From Nitrospirota bacterium (GTDB lineage Bacteria; Nitrospirota; Thermodesulfovibrionia; Thermodesulfovibrionales; UBA6898), in contig JAKAIE010000021.1 in assembly GCA_021814475.1 (NCBI GenBank), positions 1 to 42,350 of the forward strand: a stretch of DNA of 42,350 nucleotides. The letters are read 5' to 3'. Positions 16,970 through 25,165 of this stretch are shown here, in pieces. Position numbers and translations under genes: made by a program. Position 1 is the first letter of the stretch; every line of letters begins with the position of its first letter. A model generated the notes under the pieces. The model searched no databases, was not told the origin of the DNA, and was given only the letters and a program-made list of their open reading frames with translations.

Positions 16970-17857
16970 ATGAGAAAGACAGCCTTTGCAGTTATTGCAG
17001 CATCTCTGCTGTTTGCCGTCAGCGTCCGCGCGGACGACGACATTGTCGCGAAGATCAACGGCAAGATTATCACCAACGAATCATACAGCAAGTTCGTGGA
17101 CACGTATCCCCCTGACAAGAAGAAATTTCTGGACGAGAACCTCCAGAACAGGCGGATCATTCTTGAGCGGATGATACAGGTTCTCGCGGTAGCGGATATG
17201 GCGAAGAAGAAGGGTCTTGACAAGGATCCCGCCATCCAGACCCAGGTCGAGTATTTCACAAAAGAGATTCTCGCGCAGGAGATGCTCAAGACGATCGGCA
17301 ACGATATCGCCGTGACGGACAAGGATATTGATCAGTACTATAAAGCCCACCTTGAGGATTTCAAGGTGCCCGAGATGGTCCATGCACGCCATATCCTCAT
17401 CAGGTTCGAAAAGGCGCCGTCCGAGGCCGAGGCACTGATCTCGAACGGGAAGGCCAAAGAAAAGGCGGAGTCCATTCTTGCCAGAATCAGGGCCGGTGAG
17501 GATTTTGCCAAGCTTGCGGAGGAGTACTCGGATGATAACGGATCCAAGGCCAAAGGCGGAGACCTTGGCTTCTTCCCGCGGGGCAAGATGGTCCCGGCCT
17601 TCGAAAACGCCGCCTTTTCGCTGAAACCGGGCCAGGTCAGCGATCTTATCGAGACAAACTACGGCTACCATATCATCAAGGTTGAAGAGAGACAGCCGGC
17701 AGGCGTTCCACCGCTTGAAAAGGTGAAAGAGGCGGTTAGGGAGAAGATCAAGGTAGCCTCGAGAAAGGCAAAGATCGACGCCTTTATGGATGAGGCCTTT
17801 AAAGAGGACGGCGTTGAGCTGCACCTGGACAAGGTGACACTCCCTCAGAAGAAATAG
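16970..17857 (+). CDS. Periplasmic parvulin-type peptidyl-prolyl isomerase
   Basis: A 295-residue PpiC/SurA-like foldase. GGAGAGG lies 13 bases before the ATG at 16970 (a TTG at 16967 is an alternative). The signal peptide is MRKTAFAVIAASLLFAVSVRA-DDD. Residues ~28-120 are the SurA-type helical chaperone part. Residues ~135-235 are the parvulin domain: VHARHILIRF, LAEEYSDDNGSKAKGGDLGF, GKMVPAFENAAFSL, and the terminal NYGYHIIKVEER. The protein should catalyse proline isomerisation of proteins in the periplasm before outer-membrane insertion or type II secretion. Its position after two secreted-protein genes fits that job. It ends with its stop codon directly abutting the stop of the convergent GNAT gene. 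Confidence 0.93.
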   Translation: MRKTAFAVIAASLLFAVSVRADDDIVAKINGKIITNESYSKFVDTYPPDKKKFLDENLQNRRIILERMIQVLAVADMAKKKGLDKDPAIQTQVEYFTKEILAQEMLKTIGNDIAVTDKDIDQYYKAHLEDFKVPEMVHARHILIRFEKAPSEAEALISNGKAKEKAESILARIRAGEDFAKLAEEYSDDNGSKAKGGDLGFFPRGKMVPAFENAAFSLKPGQVSDLIETNYGYHIIKVEERQPAGVPPLEKVKEAVREKIKVASRKAKIDAFMDEAFKEDGVELHLDKVTLPQKK

Positions 17858-18874
17858 TCAGAAAAGGTCGCTGTCACCGAGCGAATAGTAAAGCCTGCCC
17901 TTCAGCAGTTCCGGCAGGGAAGGGTCGTTGCATATGCCCAGGGTCAGATGGAGGTTGTCAGGCTCAGCCTCCATCTGAAATCCCAGGCTGACAAGGATCT
18001 CGTGCCACCAGGCAGGACGGGGCGGGTACCAGCATTCGATGGAGCGTGCCCCCTCTGCGATGCTGCTGCCAGTTACAAAGTCCAGAATGGCCCGCACCCC
18101 TTCAATATCCCCTTTCCGGATCAGGCAGTCACCCCAGATCAACTTTTCTCCCCGGCGGCCGAAAACGGCCCAGCCAGCGAGCCGGCCCCATCTTCTGACC
18201 GCGAGCGCCAGATATTTACTGTCAGGGCGTTCAAAGTATCTCCAACGGAGAAAGGTCTCATCCTTTCTGATAAGGCATGAGTAATCGGGCAACACCTGAG
18301 AAAAGAATTCAGTCCACTCGGCCGTGACTGCATTAAAGGGCCTGACGGAGATTCCACTAACTCTGCGACTGAACCTGACGAGACCCGAGACTTCCTTCCT
18401 TCCATCGAGAACAAGCCTCCTGAACGGGATAGGTTCAATCTCCGAGTATCCGAGGACCAGGTTGCCGATCTTGCGGCTGCTCCCTGTCACAAAGCCATAG
18501 CAGAAGGGAATTTGTCCATCTGCGTACTTCTCACTGAAATGCCGGTAGGTCCTGGCCATGAGGGAATTCTGCCGGAAGCCCGCAGCCCTGAATTCCCTTC
18601 TCGTCATCTTGTCGCCGAGCTGCAGGGTGAGAAACTCCCTCGCGGTGCGGGTTGCCGGATCAAATATGCAGCAGAGAGCGGGGTATCCCGCGTATTGGGC
18701 CGCAAGCGTTCCATCCTCAGTCTCGCAAAGGCTGATGAAATAGGATCCATAGGGGTTATCCCTGAACTTCCAGAACCAGGAGGCGAGATCTCTCTGCTGA
18801 GAGAAGACCTCGTTGAACATGTCGTTGATGGCGGCTTCGTCTCCGGACCGGTATGGCCTTACGGTAAACTGCAT
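17858..18874 (-). CDS. GNAT-family N-acetyltransferase
   Basis: A 338-residue acyl-CoA-dependent acyltransferase of the larger two-lobed GNAT type. The N-terminus MQFTVRPYRSGDEAAINDMF is the characteristic first strand and helix, with WFWKFRDNPYG next; SLCETEDGTLAAQYAGYP is the beta2-beta3 hairpin. The C-terminal half (RWRYFERPDSKYLALAVRR, LIWGDCLIRKG) forms the second lobe. It starts one base after the stop of the radical SAM gene, so the two are translationally coupled. It is the last gene of the export/modification operon and may acetylate the exported glycan, its precursor or a peptide. The target is unknown. Confidence 0.75.
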   Translation of the reverse strand: MQFTVRPYRSGDEAAINDMFNEVFSQQRDLASWFWKFRDNPYGSYFISLCETEDGTLAAQYAGYPALCCIFDPATRTAREFLTLQLGDKMTRREFRAAGFRQNSLMARTYRHFSEKYADGQIPFCYGFVTGSSRKIGNLVLGYSEIEPIPFRRLVLDGRKEVSGLVRFSRRVSGISVRPFNAVTAEWTEFFSQVLPDYSCLIRKDETFLRWRYFERPDSKYLALAVRRWGRLAGWAVFGRRGEKLIWGDCLIRKGDIEGVRAILDFVTGSSIAEGARSIECWYPPRPAWWHEILVSLGFQMEAEPDNLHLTLGICNDPSLPELLKGRLYYSLGDSDLF

Positions 18875-18875
18875 C

Positions 18876-19880
18876 TCAGGACAGGTCTCGGCCCCTTGAA
18901 TAGGAGTACTGCCAGGCCGTCTTCTTTACAGTGCAGCGAAGCTGCTCATCGTAATGCGAAAGGGGGAGCGCATTGTACCAGGAGTTGCAGTCCCCGCAGA
19001 GCGGCATCAGGCCGTATGAGCCCGACTCATGAAGGGCCCGGTACCCGGAAAACCGGTCTCCGTTCCATATCTCCTTCAGCGTGGACATAGTTGCATCTCC
19101 CGCCTGACCGTCATTAAACCAGTCTTCACAACAGAGACCGACCCTGCCGTTCCAGTAGATCAGCATCATCTGCCTGAGCATATAACACGGTACCCTCTCA
19201 ATGACCGGCATTTCGGCAGTCAGTGCATTGTCCCGGCTCCCTACAGGACGGAAAGGAGAGACACAGACCTGATCGACCTGTTCAATCCAGAATTTCACAA
19301 AAGCGGTGACATCCTCTTTCATCTCCTCCTGCAGTGTCATATTGACCATAGTTCGGACCGAGATCCCCGAGCGCTTCACCTCATGGAGGAAATGCTGTGT
19401 GTTCCGTACGACGCGGTCATACTCAGCGCCGCAGCGGAATTTCTCGAACTTGCCGCTGTCTATGCCATCGATGCTGAACCCGATCCACGAGATGCCGGTC
19501 TTCAGAATCTCTTCCGTCATATCGTGGTCAAGAAGCACCGCATTTGTCAGAAACCCGATATCCAGTCCCAGGGATGAGCCGTGGCGAAGGATGCCGGGCA
19601 GGTCTTTATGCAGCAGCGGCTCGCCTGCCCCATGAAGGGCTATCCAGGGCCGTGCGGGCGCCAGTTCGGCGATTTCATCGAGCAGTCTGAGGGCTAGGGG
19701 TGTTTCCATGAAGCCCTTTTCACGAACCCTGGCGACAAGGGGGCTATGGAAATTACACATGGAACAACGCAGGTTGCAATGGTTTGTCAGTTCCAGGAAA
19801 AAGGTATGCGGCGGAGCCACGCTTTCACGTGCAGGGCTGCTTTCAGGCGCAATATGGCTCTGCTTGTCCGCTTCAGTCAT
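18876..19880 (-). CDS. Radical SAM/SPASM protein
   Basis: A 334-residue radical SAM enzyme. The ATG at 19880 overlaps the methyltransferase stop (ATGACTGA), so this start is favoured over one at 19889. CNLRCSMC (Cys35, 39, 42) binds the SAM-cleaving 4Fe-4S cluster. GEPLLHKD is the GGE-like SAM-binding motif and TNAVLLD follows. The C-terminal SPASM-like region has CYMLRQMM, GLCCEDW and CGDCNSW, enough Cys for an auxiliary cluster. Members modify peptides, alcohols or sugars by radical chemistry. No short precursor-peptide gene is visible beside it, and the neighbours are a methyltransferase, acyltransferase and exporter, so sugar or lipid modification is more likely than RiPP maturation. Confidence 0.85.
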   Translation of the reverse strand: MTEADKQSHIAPESSPARESVAPPHTFFLELTNHCNLRCSMCNFHSPLVARVREKGFMETPLALRLLDEIAELAPARPWIALHGAGEPLLHKDLPGILRHGSSLGLDIGFLTNAVLLDHDMTEEILKTGISWIGFSIDGIDSGKFEKFRCGAEYDRVVRNTQHFLHEVKRSGISVRTMVNMTLQEEMKEDVTAFVKFWIEQVDQVCVSPFRPVGSRDNALTAEMPVIERVPCYMLRQMMLIYWNGRVGLCCEDWFNDGQAGDATMSTLKEIWNGDRFSGYRALHESGSYGLMPLCGDCNSWYNALPLSHYDEQLRCTVKKTAWQYSYSRGRDLS

Positions 19881-20805
19881 TCTGCTCAAACCAGGCGCGC
19901 AGTTTTCCAGCTGAAGTGCTTTTATAGCCGCACTTCAGGAGAAGGACATCGGCTGCTGAAAGGATACCATGCCTCTGCACGACTCCCCGCACCTTTCTCC
20001 AGGCAGGAGCGTCTTCCATCTCAAGCGCATAACCGGCGAGCAACAGGGAGAATCTGTCATCATCAGGAGCTATCGCAGCCGCCTTGCGGGCGTGGAAGAT
20101 GCCGTGATCAAGAGGAGCGCCAAGGACAAAGATGAACTTCGCAAAATAATAATGGGAGAGGGCGGCATGCGTGGGATTCGCATAATCGAACGCGTCCACC
20201 CCGGAATCGACAACCCTGAAGGAGAATCTGTCGTTCCATAAAAACTGGACGCAGGAGATGTTAAGAAAACTCTGCAACGCGTTGATTTCCAGTTTCTTCG
20301 ACTTCCAGACGGCATGGAGGAGGGCATTCATATACGGAGACTCGATGAACTGCCGGCGCTCAAAGACGAGTTCCTCATTAATGACGTCGATCAGCCACTG
20401 GTGAGACGGATAGCCCGCAAAAAACTCGGTCCACTTGCGCGGGGTTTCAATGAAGCCCCTCTTGCCGACCCTCATCAACTCCCGGCAGGCGGTCTCAGGA
20501 TCCTTCACATGCTCCAGGACATGAGAGCAATAGATAAAGTCGATGGACTTGTCTTCAAAGGGAAGACAGTGAATGTCGGCCTTGATATACCGGTCCTTTA
20601 CCGTCTCGGGTATATTCTGCCCGTCGCGGTGATCCCCTTCGGACAGGTCAAAATCAACGATATAATCGGCGCGGGAGAACGGGTTATGCCCGCCGCCGAT
20701 GTCGAGCACCTTATCAGACGGCAGGATAGTGAAGGCCTCCACGAGTTTTGCGTGATCGAACGTCGGATAAATTCTGCCGAAGAAATTGGAAAAACTATCG
20801 CTCAC
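19873..20805 (-). CDS. Class I SAM-dependent methyltransferase
   Basis: A 310-residue protein starting with GTG, with GAGAGGT nine bases upstream. KVLDIGGGHNPF (residues ~32-43) is SAM motif I, ADYIVDFDL gives the acidic residue after strand 2, and IDFIYCSHVLEHVKDP is the motif II/post-II region typical of methyltransferase types 11 and 31. GFIETPRKWTEFFAGYPSHQW is likely part of the acceptor site. The C-terminal ~110 residues form a helical, TPR-like tail (FHARKAAAIAPDDDRFSLLL). It overlaps the radical SAM start by 8 bp. A role in O-methylating an exported saccharide or lipid is plausible, not shown. Confidence 0.85.
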   Translation of the reverse strand: MSDSFSNFFGRIYPTFDHAKLVEAFTILPSDKVLDIGGGHNPFSRADYIVDFDLSEGDHRDGQNIPETVKDRYIKADIHCLPFEDKSIDFIYCSHVLEHVKDPETACRELMRVGKRGFIETPRKWTEFFAGYPSHQWLIDVINEELVFERRQFIESPYMNALLHAVWKSKKLEINALQSFLNISCVQFLWNDRFSFRVVDSGVDAFDYANPTHAALSHYYFAKFIFVLGAPLDHGIFHARKAAAIAPDDDRFSLLLAGYALEMEDAPAWRKVRGVVQRHGILSAADVLLLKCGYKSTSAGKLRAWFEQND

Positions 20806-20876
20806 TGCGCGTTACCTCTCGAATGTCCCTGAATCCGTCTCAACGCCCATTTTTTATTATAATGGACACTTATCTT

Positions 20877-21776
20877 TTATATCATGTCCCTGAGGATAAA
20901 CCACCCAAACCATGACCCCGGGGACTGCCGGATGACCGACTCCAGTTCGTTGGCCCAGTGCTGGAGATCGGGAGGCTCTGCCAGTTCCCGGATCCCTGAG
21001 CAGTAAATACGATAGGGAGCTTCGGGTCGCCCTGCATACGAGAAGATCGATGCAGCAGGAACCGAGGCTTCTTCCCGGATCCGCAGGCATCCGGTCGGAA
21101 TCCAGAACTCATTATCGAACAGGTCAATCTTAATGCCGCGATTCCGGTATCCGGGGATGTCCAGGAGCATCAATATCGTGTGACCGCTTTTCAGCAGGTC
21201 GATGCCCTTCCGGACCGTTCCGCCTTCGTTGGTGAACAATACAGGCATAATGCCGGAGAGGGCGTCCGCACTCAGGATCAGGCTTCTCTGCATGATTGCA
21301 TTATCTCTTATTGCGGACCGGGGGTTGACCATCATGAAGGCCGTTTTATGGCCGAGCGCCTTCAATGCCCAGAGGATCATGAAGTAATAGGTCGTGTGGC
21401 CGGAAAGAAGGATCATCGGCCCGTTTCGGGTGATCATAGCCGCTATCTTCCTCATTGCCTGCATGTCGATAATCCCTTCCAGATTTGCCTCCTGTCCTTT
21501 TGAAAGCCAGAGATTTTCCAGGTGGAGGCGTGTTTCGAGGAGGTAAAATTTCCTGATGACAGCAATGGCCCCTGCTCTATCGAGCTTCAGGTACTTCATG
21601 ACCGCTTCGATCCCGACCTCTGCCGCCGGATAATCGAAAAGATATGAAGTATGATGGCTGAGGGGTTTCCCGATGCCTCCCGTCGAATTCAGAAGTCTGT
21701 ATGCAAGGGGCGGCTGCACCCGGCTTATCAGTGGGGTGATAACCCTGTAGTTGGCATACAGGCAGGGCTTATACAC
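20877..21776 (-). CDS. LpxL/HtrB-like lysophospholipid acyltransferase
   Basis: A 299-residue protein of the LpxL/LPLAT superfamily, starting with GTG 42 bp after the Wzt stop. Family features are PMILLSGHTTYYF (His127 in the catalytic position), GIDLLKSGHTILMLLDIPG, the FDNEFWIPTGCLRI strand, VPAASIFSY and the C-terminal SPGSWFGWFILRDM. In canonical enzymes the catalytic His is followed four residues later by Asp/Glu (HX4D/E); here that position is Phe, so catalysis is altered or lost. The fold normally transfers an acyl chain onto lipid A or a glycolipid at the inner membrane. Its place between the ABC exporter and methyltransferase suggests acylation of the exported molecule. Confidence 0.78.
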   Translation of the reverse strand: MYKPCLYANYRVITPLISRVQPPLAYRLLNSTGGIGKPLSHHTSYLFDYPAAEVGIEAVMKYLKLDRAGAIAVIRKFYLLETRLHLENLWLSKGQEANLEGIIDMQAMRKIAAMITRNGPMILLSGHTTYYFMILWALKALGHKTAFMMVNPRSAIRDNAIMQRSLILSADALSGIMPVLFTNEGGTVRKGIDLLKSGHTILMLLDIPGYRNRGIKIDLFDNEFWIPTGCLRIREEASVPAASIFSYAGRPEAPYRIYCSGIRELAEPPDLQHWANELESVIRQSPGSWFGWFILRDMI

Positions 21777-21818
21777 GGGCAGTGAATTCCGCCGCGATGA
21801 AGGCCTGCCGCCGGCGGG

Positions 21819-22982
21819 CTAGAGCTCCCACCGGTGCTCCATATAAAAGATGCCGAGTTCTCGTCTCTGGTTGAGGACCGATATCATGGGGGATGACATT
21901 ATATGGTAAGGGAGCAGGCCTGTGTCATCCTCAAGGGCGATCCTGAAATAGTAAAGCCCATTCAGCAGATTGAACCTGGGTATATGAATCTTCAGCTTCA
22001 TGCCATCCGTAAACGTGACCGGGTCATACCCGTCGAAAAGGGTCATTGTCGCATAACAGACCTCGTCGTCATTTCTCATGAGGGCAAAGGCGACATGTCC
22101 TTGCGTCGGCCTGCTGGCCTCAATCTCCGCATATATGTGCAGATCCTCGAATGCATGTACCGAGGTGATCTCCTGATCATCGTTGTCGAGGAGGCGGAGC
22201 GTTTTTATCCTGACGGGGGCGTCGGGGGCGCTCTCTCCAGCGTCGATCGCTACCGAGTCCTTCCCCCGCATGTAATTCTGGTAGGCCGTAGTGACCTCGC
22301 CTGTTTTGCCCATCATCCGCATGGTCCCGCGATCGATCCAGAGAGTCGTTTTGCAGAGCTCCTGGACATGATACAGACTGTGAGAGCAGAAGACGATCGT
22401 CTTGCCGTCCTCCTTGAACTGGACCATCCGGTCAATGCATTTCTTCTGGAAATGCTGATCACCGACGGAGAGGGCCTCGTCGATGATAAGGATATCCGGG
22501 TTGACGCTCGTCGCGATAGAGAACGCCAGCCGGATGTACATGCCGGAGGAATACGTCTTTACCGGCCTTGAGATCGAATCCCCCAGTTCGGAAAAGTCGA
22601 TGATCCGCTGCTTCCTTTCGTCGATCTCCTCTTTCGTCAGGCCCATGAGGTAGGCGTTGAGATAGATATTTTCATCTCCGGTGAGCTCGGGGTTGAACCC
22701 GGCGCCGAGTTCAAGAAGCGCGGCTATCCTGCCGCTCATTGACACCGTTCCCGACGACGGCTTCAATGTCCTGGCCAGTATCTTTAACAGGGTGCTCTTG
22801 CCTGCGCCGTTTTCCCCTATGATACCGACTGTTGTGCCCCGGGGCACGGCGAAAGAGACGGAACCCAGAGCGGCAAACGGCGTATGGAAGGGCCTCCTGA
22901 AGATGATCTCCTTCAGTCTGTCAGCAGGAGAACGATAGATCCTGTATGTCTTGCTGACGTCCTTGACATCTATCGCTATCAT
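21819..22982 (-). CDS. wzt: Wzt-type ABC transporter ATPase with glycan-binding C-terminus
   Basis: A 387-residue ABC ATPase. The start at 22982 forms an ATGA overlap with the permease stop; the reading frame stays open far upstream, but only as a shadow of the permease gene. Walker A is GENGAGKS (56-63), the signature YSSGMY (144-149), Walker B ILIIDEA (164-170) and the H-loop FCSHS (~201). Residues ~250-387 are a Wzt C-terminal beta-sandwich (VRIKTLRLLDNDDQEIT ... RFNLLNGLYYFRIALED), which in O-antigen exporters binds the modified non-reducing end of the glycan before transport. With Wzm it should export an undecaprenyl-linked polysaccharide or glycolipid. Confidence 0.92.
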   Translation of the reverse strand: MIAIDVKDVSKTYRIYRSPADRLKEIIFRRPFHTPFAALGSVSFAVPRGTTVGIIGENGAGKSTLLKILARTLKPSSGTVSMSGRIAALLELGAGFNPELTGDENIYLNAYLMGLTKEEIDERKQRIIDFSELGDSISRPVKTYSSGMYIRLAFSIATSVNPDILIIDEALSVGDQHFQKKCIDRMVQFKEDGKTIVFCSHSLYHVQELCKTTLWIDRGTMRMMGKTGEVTTAYQNYMRGKDSVAIDAGESAPDAPVRIKTLRLLDNDDQEITSVHAFEDLHIYAEIEASRPTQGHVAFALMRNDDEVCYATMTLFDGYDPVTFTDGMKLKIHIPRFNLLNGLYYFRIALEDDTGLLPYHIMSSPMISVLNQRRELGIFYMEHRWEL

Positions 22983-23809
22983 AACCAGTCGGCGAACTCG
23001 GCCTTCAGCTTCAGGAATATGAACGAGCCGAGGAGATAAAACGTCCCTGTCCATGCAAGGGACAGGCCGACCATACGCCACGGGCCGACCGTGCCGTCGA
23101 TGAACAGGGAGTGATATATGGAGGTGAAAGGGAAGAGGGGGTTGATATACATGATATTTACCGCCCAGGCCGGGAGCATCGAAGACTGATAGAAGATCGG
23201 GGTGACATAGACCCATATGCTGACAATGATCTGGACGACCTGCAGGACATCCCGGAAAAAGACCGAAAACGCGGCGAAGAAAAAGGCGATGCCCAGGGTG
23301 AAAAAGACCTGCAGCAGCAGGATGAAGGGCAGTATGAGGAGGATGCCCCAGAACCCGTCGACGGCGATCTTGAACGCTGCCAGCAGCAGCAGGGCGATGC
23401 CGAAATTCAGGAAGGGCGCGATCACCGCCTTGGCGGTAAGGATCTCGGTCGGGAAATAGGTCTTCTGGATAAGATTTGCATTTTCGATGAGAGCCGAGGT
23501 GCCGCGCGACAGACCGTCGGCCATGATGACCCATGGAAAGATCCCCGCCATCAGGTATACGGCGGAGGCGCCGGTCCCCCCTCCTGTGCCTACGCGAAGT
23601 TTGAATATATACACGAAGACGAACAGATAGATGAGCACCATCAGGATAGGATGGATAAAATGCCAGAACAGTCCTCCGACAGATCCCACGAACCTCCCCT
23701 TCACCTCCCTGAGCACCATCTGGTAAAGGATATGCCGGAAGTGGTAGAGGTTCCTGATGACCGTCACGGGAGACCGGAAGATTTCCCTACAATACTGCAT
23801 GCTCTTCAT
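22979..23809 (-). CDS. wzm: Wzm-type ABC-2 transporter permease
   Basis: A 276-residue inner-membrane permease of the polysaccharide ABC-2 type. The first ~35 residues are cytosolic (YHFRHILYQMVLREVKGRF, the usual coupling-helix region), followed by about six membrane spans including IHPILMVLIYLFVFVYIF, ILLILPFILLLQVFFTLGI and MVGLSLAWTGTFYLLGSFI. The FFRDVLQVVQIIVSIWVYVTPIFY motif is characteristic of O-antigen and capsule exporters. It is the first gene of the six-gene modification operon and lies 73 bp after gspN, with a separate promoter between them. Confidence 0.92.
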   Translation of the reverse strand: MKSMQYCREIFRSPVTVIRNLYHFRHILYQMVLREVKGRFVGSVGGLFWHFIHPILMVLIYLFVFVYIFKLRVGTGGGTGASAVYLMAGIFPWVIMADGLSRGTSALIENANLIQKTYFPTEILTAKAVIAPFLNFGIALLLLAAFKIAVDGFWGILLILPFILLLQVFFTLGIAFFFAAFSVFFRDVLQVVQIIVSIWVYVTPIFYQSSMLPAWAVNIMYINPLFPFTSIYHSLFIDGTVGPWRMVGLSLAWTGTFYLLGSFIFLKLKAEFADWL

Positions 23810-23840
23810 TATATGCCCGATATCGCATGAAATAGCGCCT

Positions 23841-23870
23841 ATTGTATGCGATGTTGCCGCTCATTGTAAA
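23841..23870 (-). promoter_or_regulatory. sigma70-type promoter of the Wzm-Wzt operon
   Basis: Read on the minus strand: TTTACA (23870-23865) and TACAAT (23846-23841) each match five of six consensus positions, 18 bp apart. The start site would fall near 23834, about 25 bases before the permease ATG. It lies wholly in the gap after gspN, so the exporter operon can be expressed apart from the T2SS operon despite the same direction. Confidence 0.55.
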
Positions 23871-23882
23871 TACGCTCTCCAT

Positions 23883-24665
23883 TCAGAGGGAGAGCTGATT
23901 CGTCAGCGGGATGACGTAATGTCCTGGGGAAACCTGATAACGCTCCAGCAGTCCGAGCATGAGGTTCCTGTCGATGAACGCTTTTTCAGGCATCACCTCC
24001 AGCGTCAGGTTCAGCCTGCCGTCTGCCGCATCGCCCTTCACCCTGGCATAGATGTCCGGCCCCTCCAGGGTAAAGGAGGTGATCCTGACCCTGTCTGAGC
24101 TGACCTCGAGAGCCCCCTGGCCGCTCCTGAAATCGCCCAAAGGGATGGAGACGGTCCCGAAGCTGCCGTTCATATCCTTCAGGTCCTTCAGGTCGAACCT
24201 GATTCCCCCGTGACCGTTCCTCAGGAGCATGCTGCCGGTGAGGACGGCGTTCCCCTTTATGCCGAACAGGCCGACAAACGGGACTGCATCCGTATTCACG
24301 TCCTTGACGGTCAGCGCCAGTTCATGGTCCTTCCGGAGGAGTTCAGCGGTGCCGCTGATCGTGCCGTTTCCGATCCTGCCGGAGAAGGTGAGGGGAAGCC
24401 TGAGTCTCACGAGGGAAAGGACGTTGATGCGTCCGGAGAGGTTGCCCGCCGCGATCAGTTCCCTTTCGCCCTTCCTGAGCGAGAGGCCGTCTGCACGGAA
24501 TCCGAAGAAAGGGTCCTTTCTGAAACCGGCGCATTCGACGCGCATCCCGCTGCCGCTGACCGAGGCGCCTATAATATTGAGAATGACCTCCTCGGGTATG
24601 GCGATCATCCATACGCCGACGGCCATGAGGATGAGAACCGCGGCAGACGCGAGAAGATATTTCAC
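23883..24665 (-). CDS. gspN: T2SS protein GspN
   Basis: A 260-residue bitopic protein with an N-terminal membrane anchor (LLASAAVLILMAVGVWMIAI) and a periplasmic beta-rich domain. The pattern RVECAGFRKDPFFGFRADGLSL, then successive strands (GRINVLSLVRLRLPLTFSG; GNAVLTGSMLL; LNLTLEV), resembles GspN and AsmA-like proteins. It overlaps gspM by 4 bp (ATGA) and is the last gene of the gsp operon. GspN is optional in T2SSs and its exact role is not settled; it may contact the secretin or inner-membrane platform. Confidence 0.78.
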   Translation of the reverse strand: MKYLLASAAVLILMAVGVWMIAIPEEVILNIIGASVSGSGMRVECAGFRKDPFFGFRADGLSLRKGERELIAAGNLSGRINVLSLVRLRLPLTFSGRIGNGTISGTAELLRKDHELALTVKDVNTDAVPFVGLFGIKGNAVLTGSMLLRNGHGGIRFDLKDLKDMNGSFGTVSIPLGDFRSGQGALEVSSDRVRITSFTLEGPDIYARVKGDAADGRLNLTLEVMPEKAFIDRNLMLGLLERYQVSPGHYVIPLTNQLSL

Positions 24666-25165
24666 TTGGGTTTTATCAGGCTGATGGTGCAGGATACGTT
24701 CAGGAGGGAGGGGCTGTCGAAGGAGGGTTTGAGCGTCGCTTTTTTTATCGAAAGTATCATCGGCGCGTTTTCCAGCCGGTACAGTATGTTTACGACCTCG
24801 TTCATGCTGAGCTTCTCGAACTGGACCTCTGCCTCTTCCTCGACCGCGTACTGCCTGTCCCTCGTCCCGGTCGGCTTCACCGACTTCACCTTCTGCCCGA
24901 CCCCGAGAGATTTTACGACCTCGTCGACCGCAAGGACCACGCCGTCGACCTTCGAGAGAGATTTCCGAGCCTCGGTTGCCGCGATCTTCAGCTTGAGTTT
25001 TTGGGTCTCGTCAGCCAACAAGGTCAGATCTTTCTGTTTCGATCTGAGGGCGGCGTTTTCAGTCCTGAGTGAGCGGACCGTGCCTGCAAGGAACAGGCAG
25101 AGACAGAGAATCACCGCAATTGCCGCGGCGGCAAAGACTCTTCGATCGGCCCTGAGCCGGATCAT
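24662..25165 (-). CDS. gspM: T2SS inner-membrane protein GspM
   Basis: A 167-residue bitopic protein with a basic N-terminus, one membrane span (VFAAAAIAVILCLCLFLAGTV), a coiled-coil (LRTENAALRSKQKDLTLLADETQKL) and a ferredoxin-like periplasmic domain ending in a strand-rich segment (FEKLSMNEVVNILYRLENAP). This is the GspM/PilO plan: it pairs with GspL and stabilises the assembly platform. It overlaps both gspL and gspN by 4 bp, so expression is translationally coupled. Sequence conservation of GspM is always low; architecture and gene order carry the assignment. Confidence 0.82.
   Translation of the reverse strand: MIRLRADRRVFAAAAIAVILCLCLFLAGTVRSLRTENAALRSKQKDLTLLADETQKLKLKIAATEARKSLSKVDGVVLAVDEVVKSLGVGQKVKSVKPTGTRDRQYAVEEEAEVQFEKLSMNEVVNILYRLENAPMILSIKKATLKPSFDSPSLLNVSCTISLIKPK

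Noticed and set aside
18512..19090. Long plus-strand frames opposite the GNAT and radical SAM genes
   Set aside because: They are shadows of well-supported minus-strand genes with clear motifs.
22983..23534. N-terminal extension of the Wzt frame into the permease gene
   Set aside because: The extension is His/Pro/Arg-rich shadow sequence of wzm; the ATGA overlap gives the proper start.
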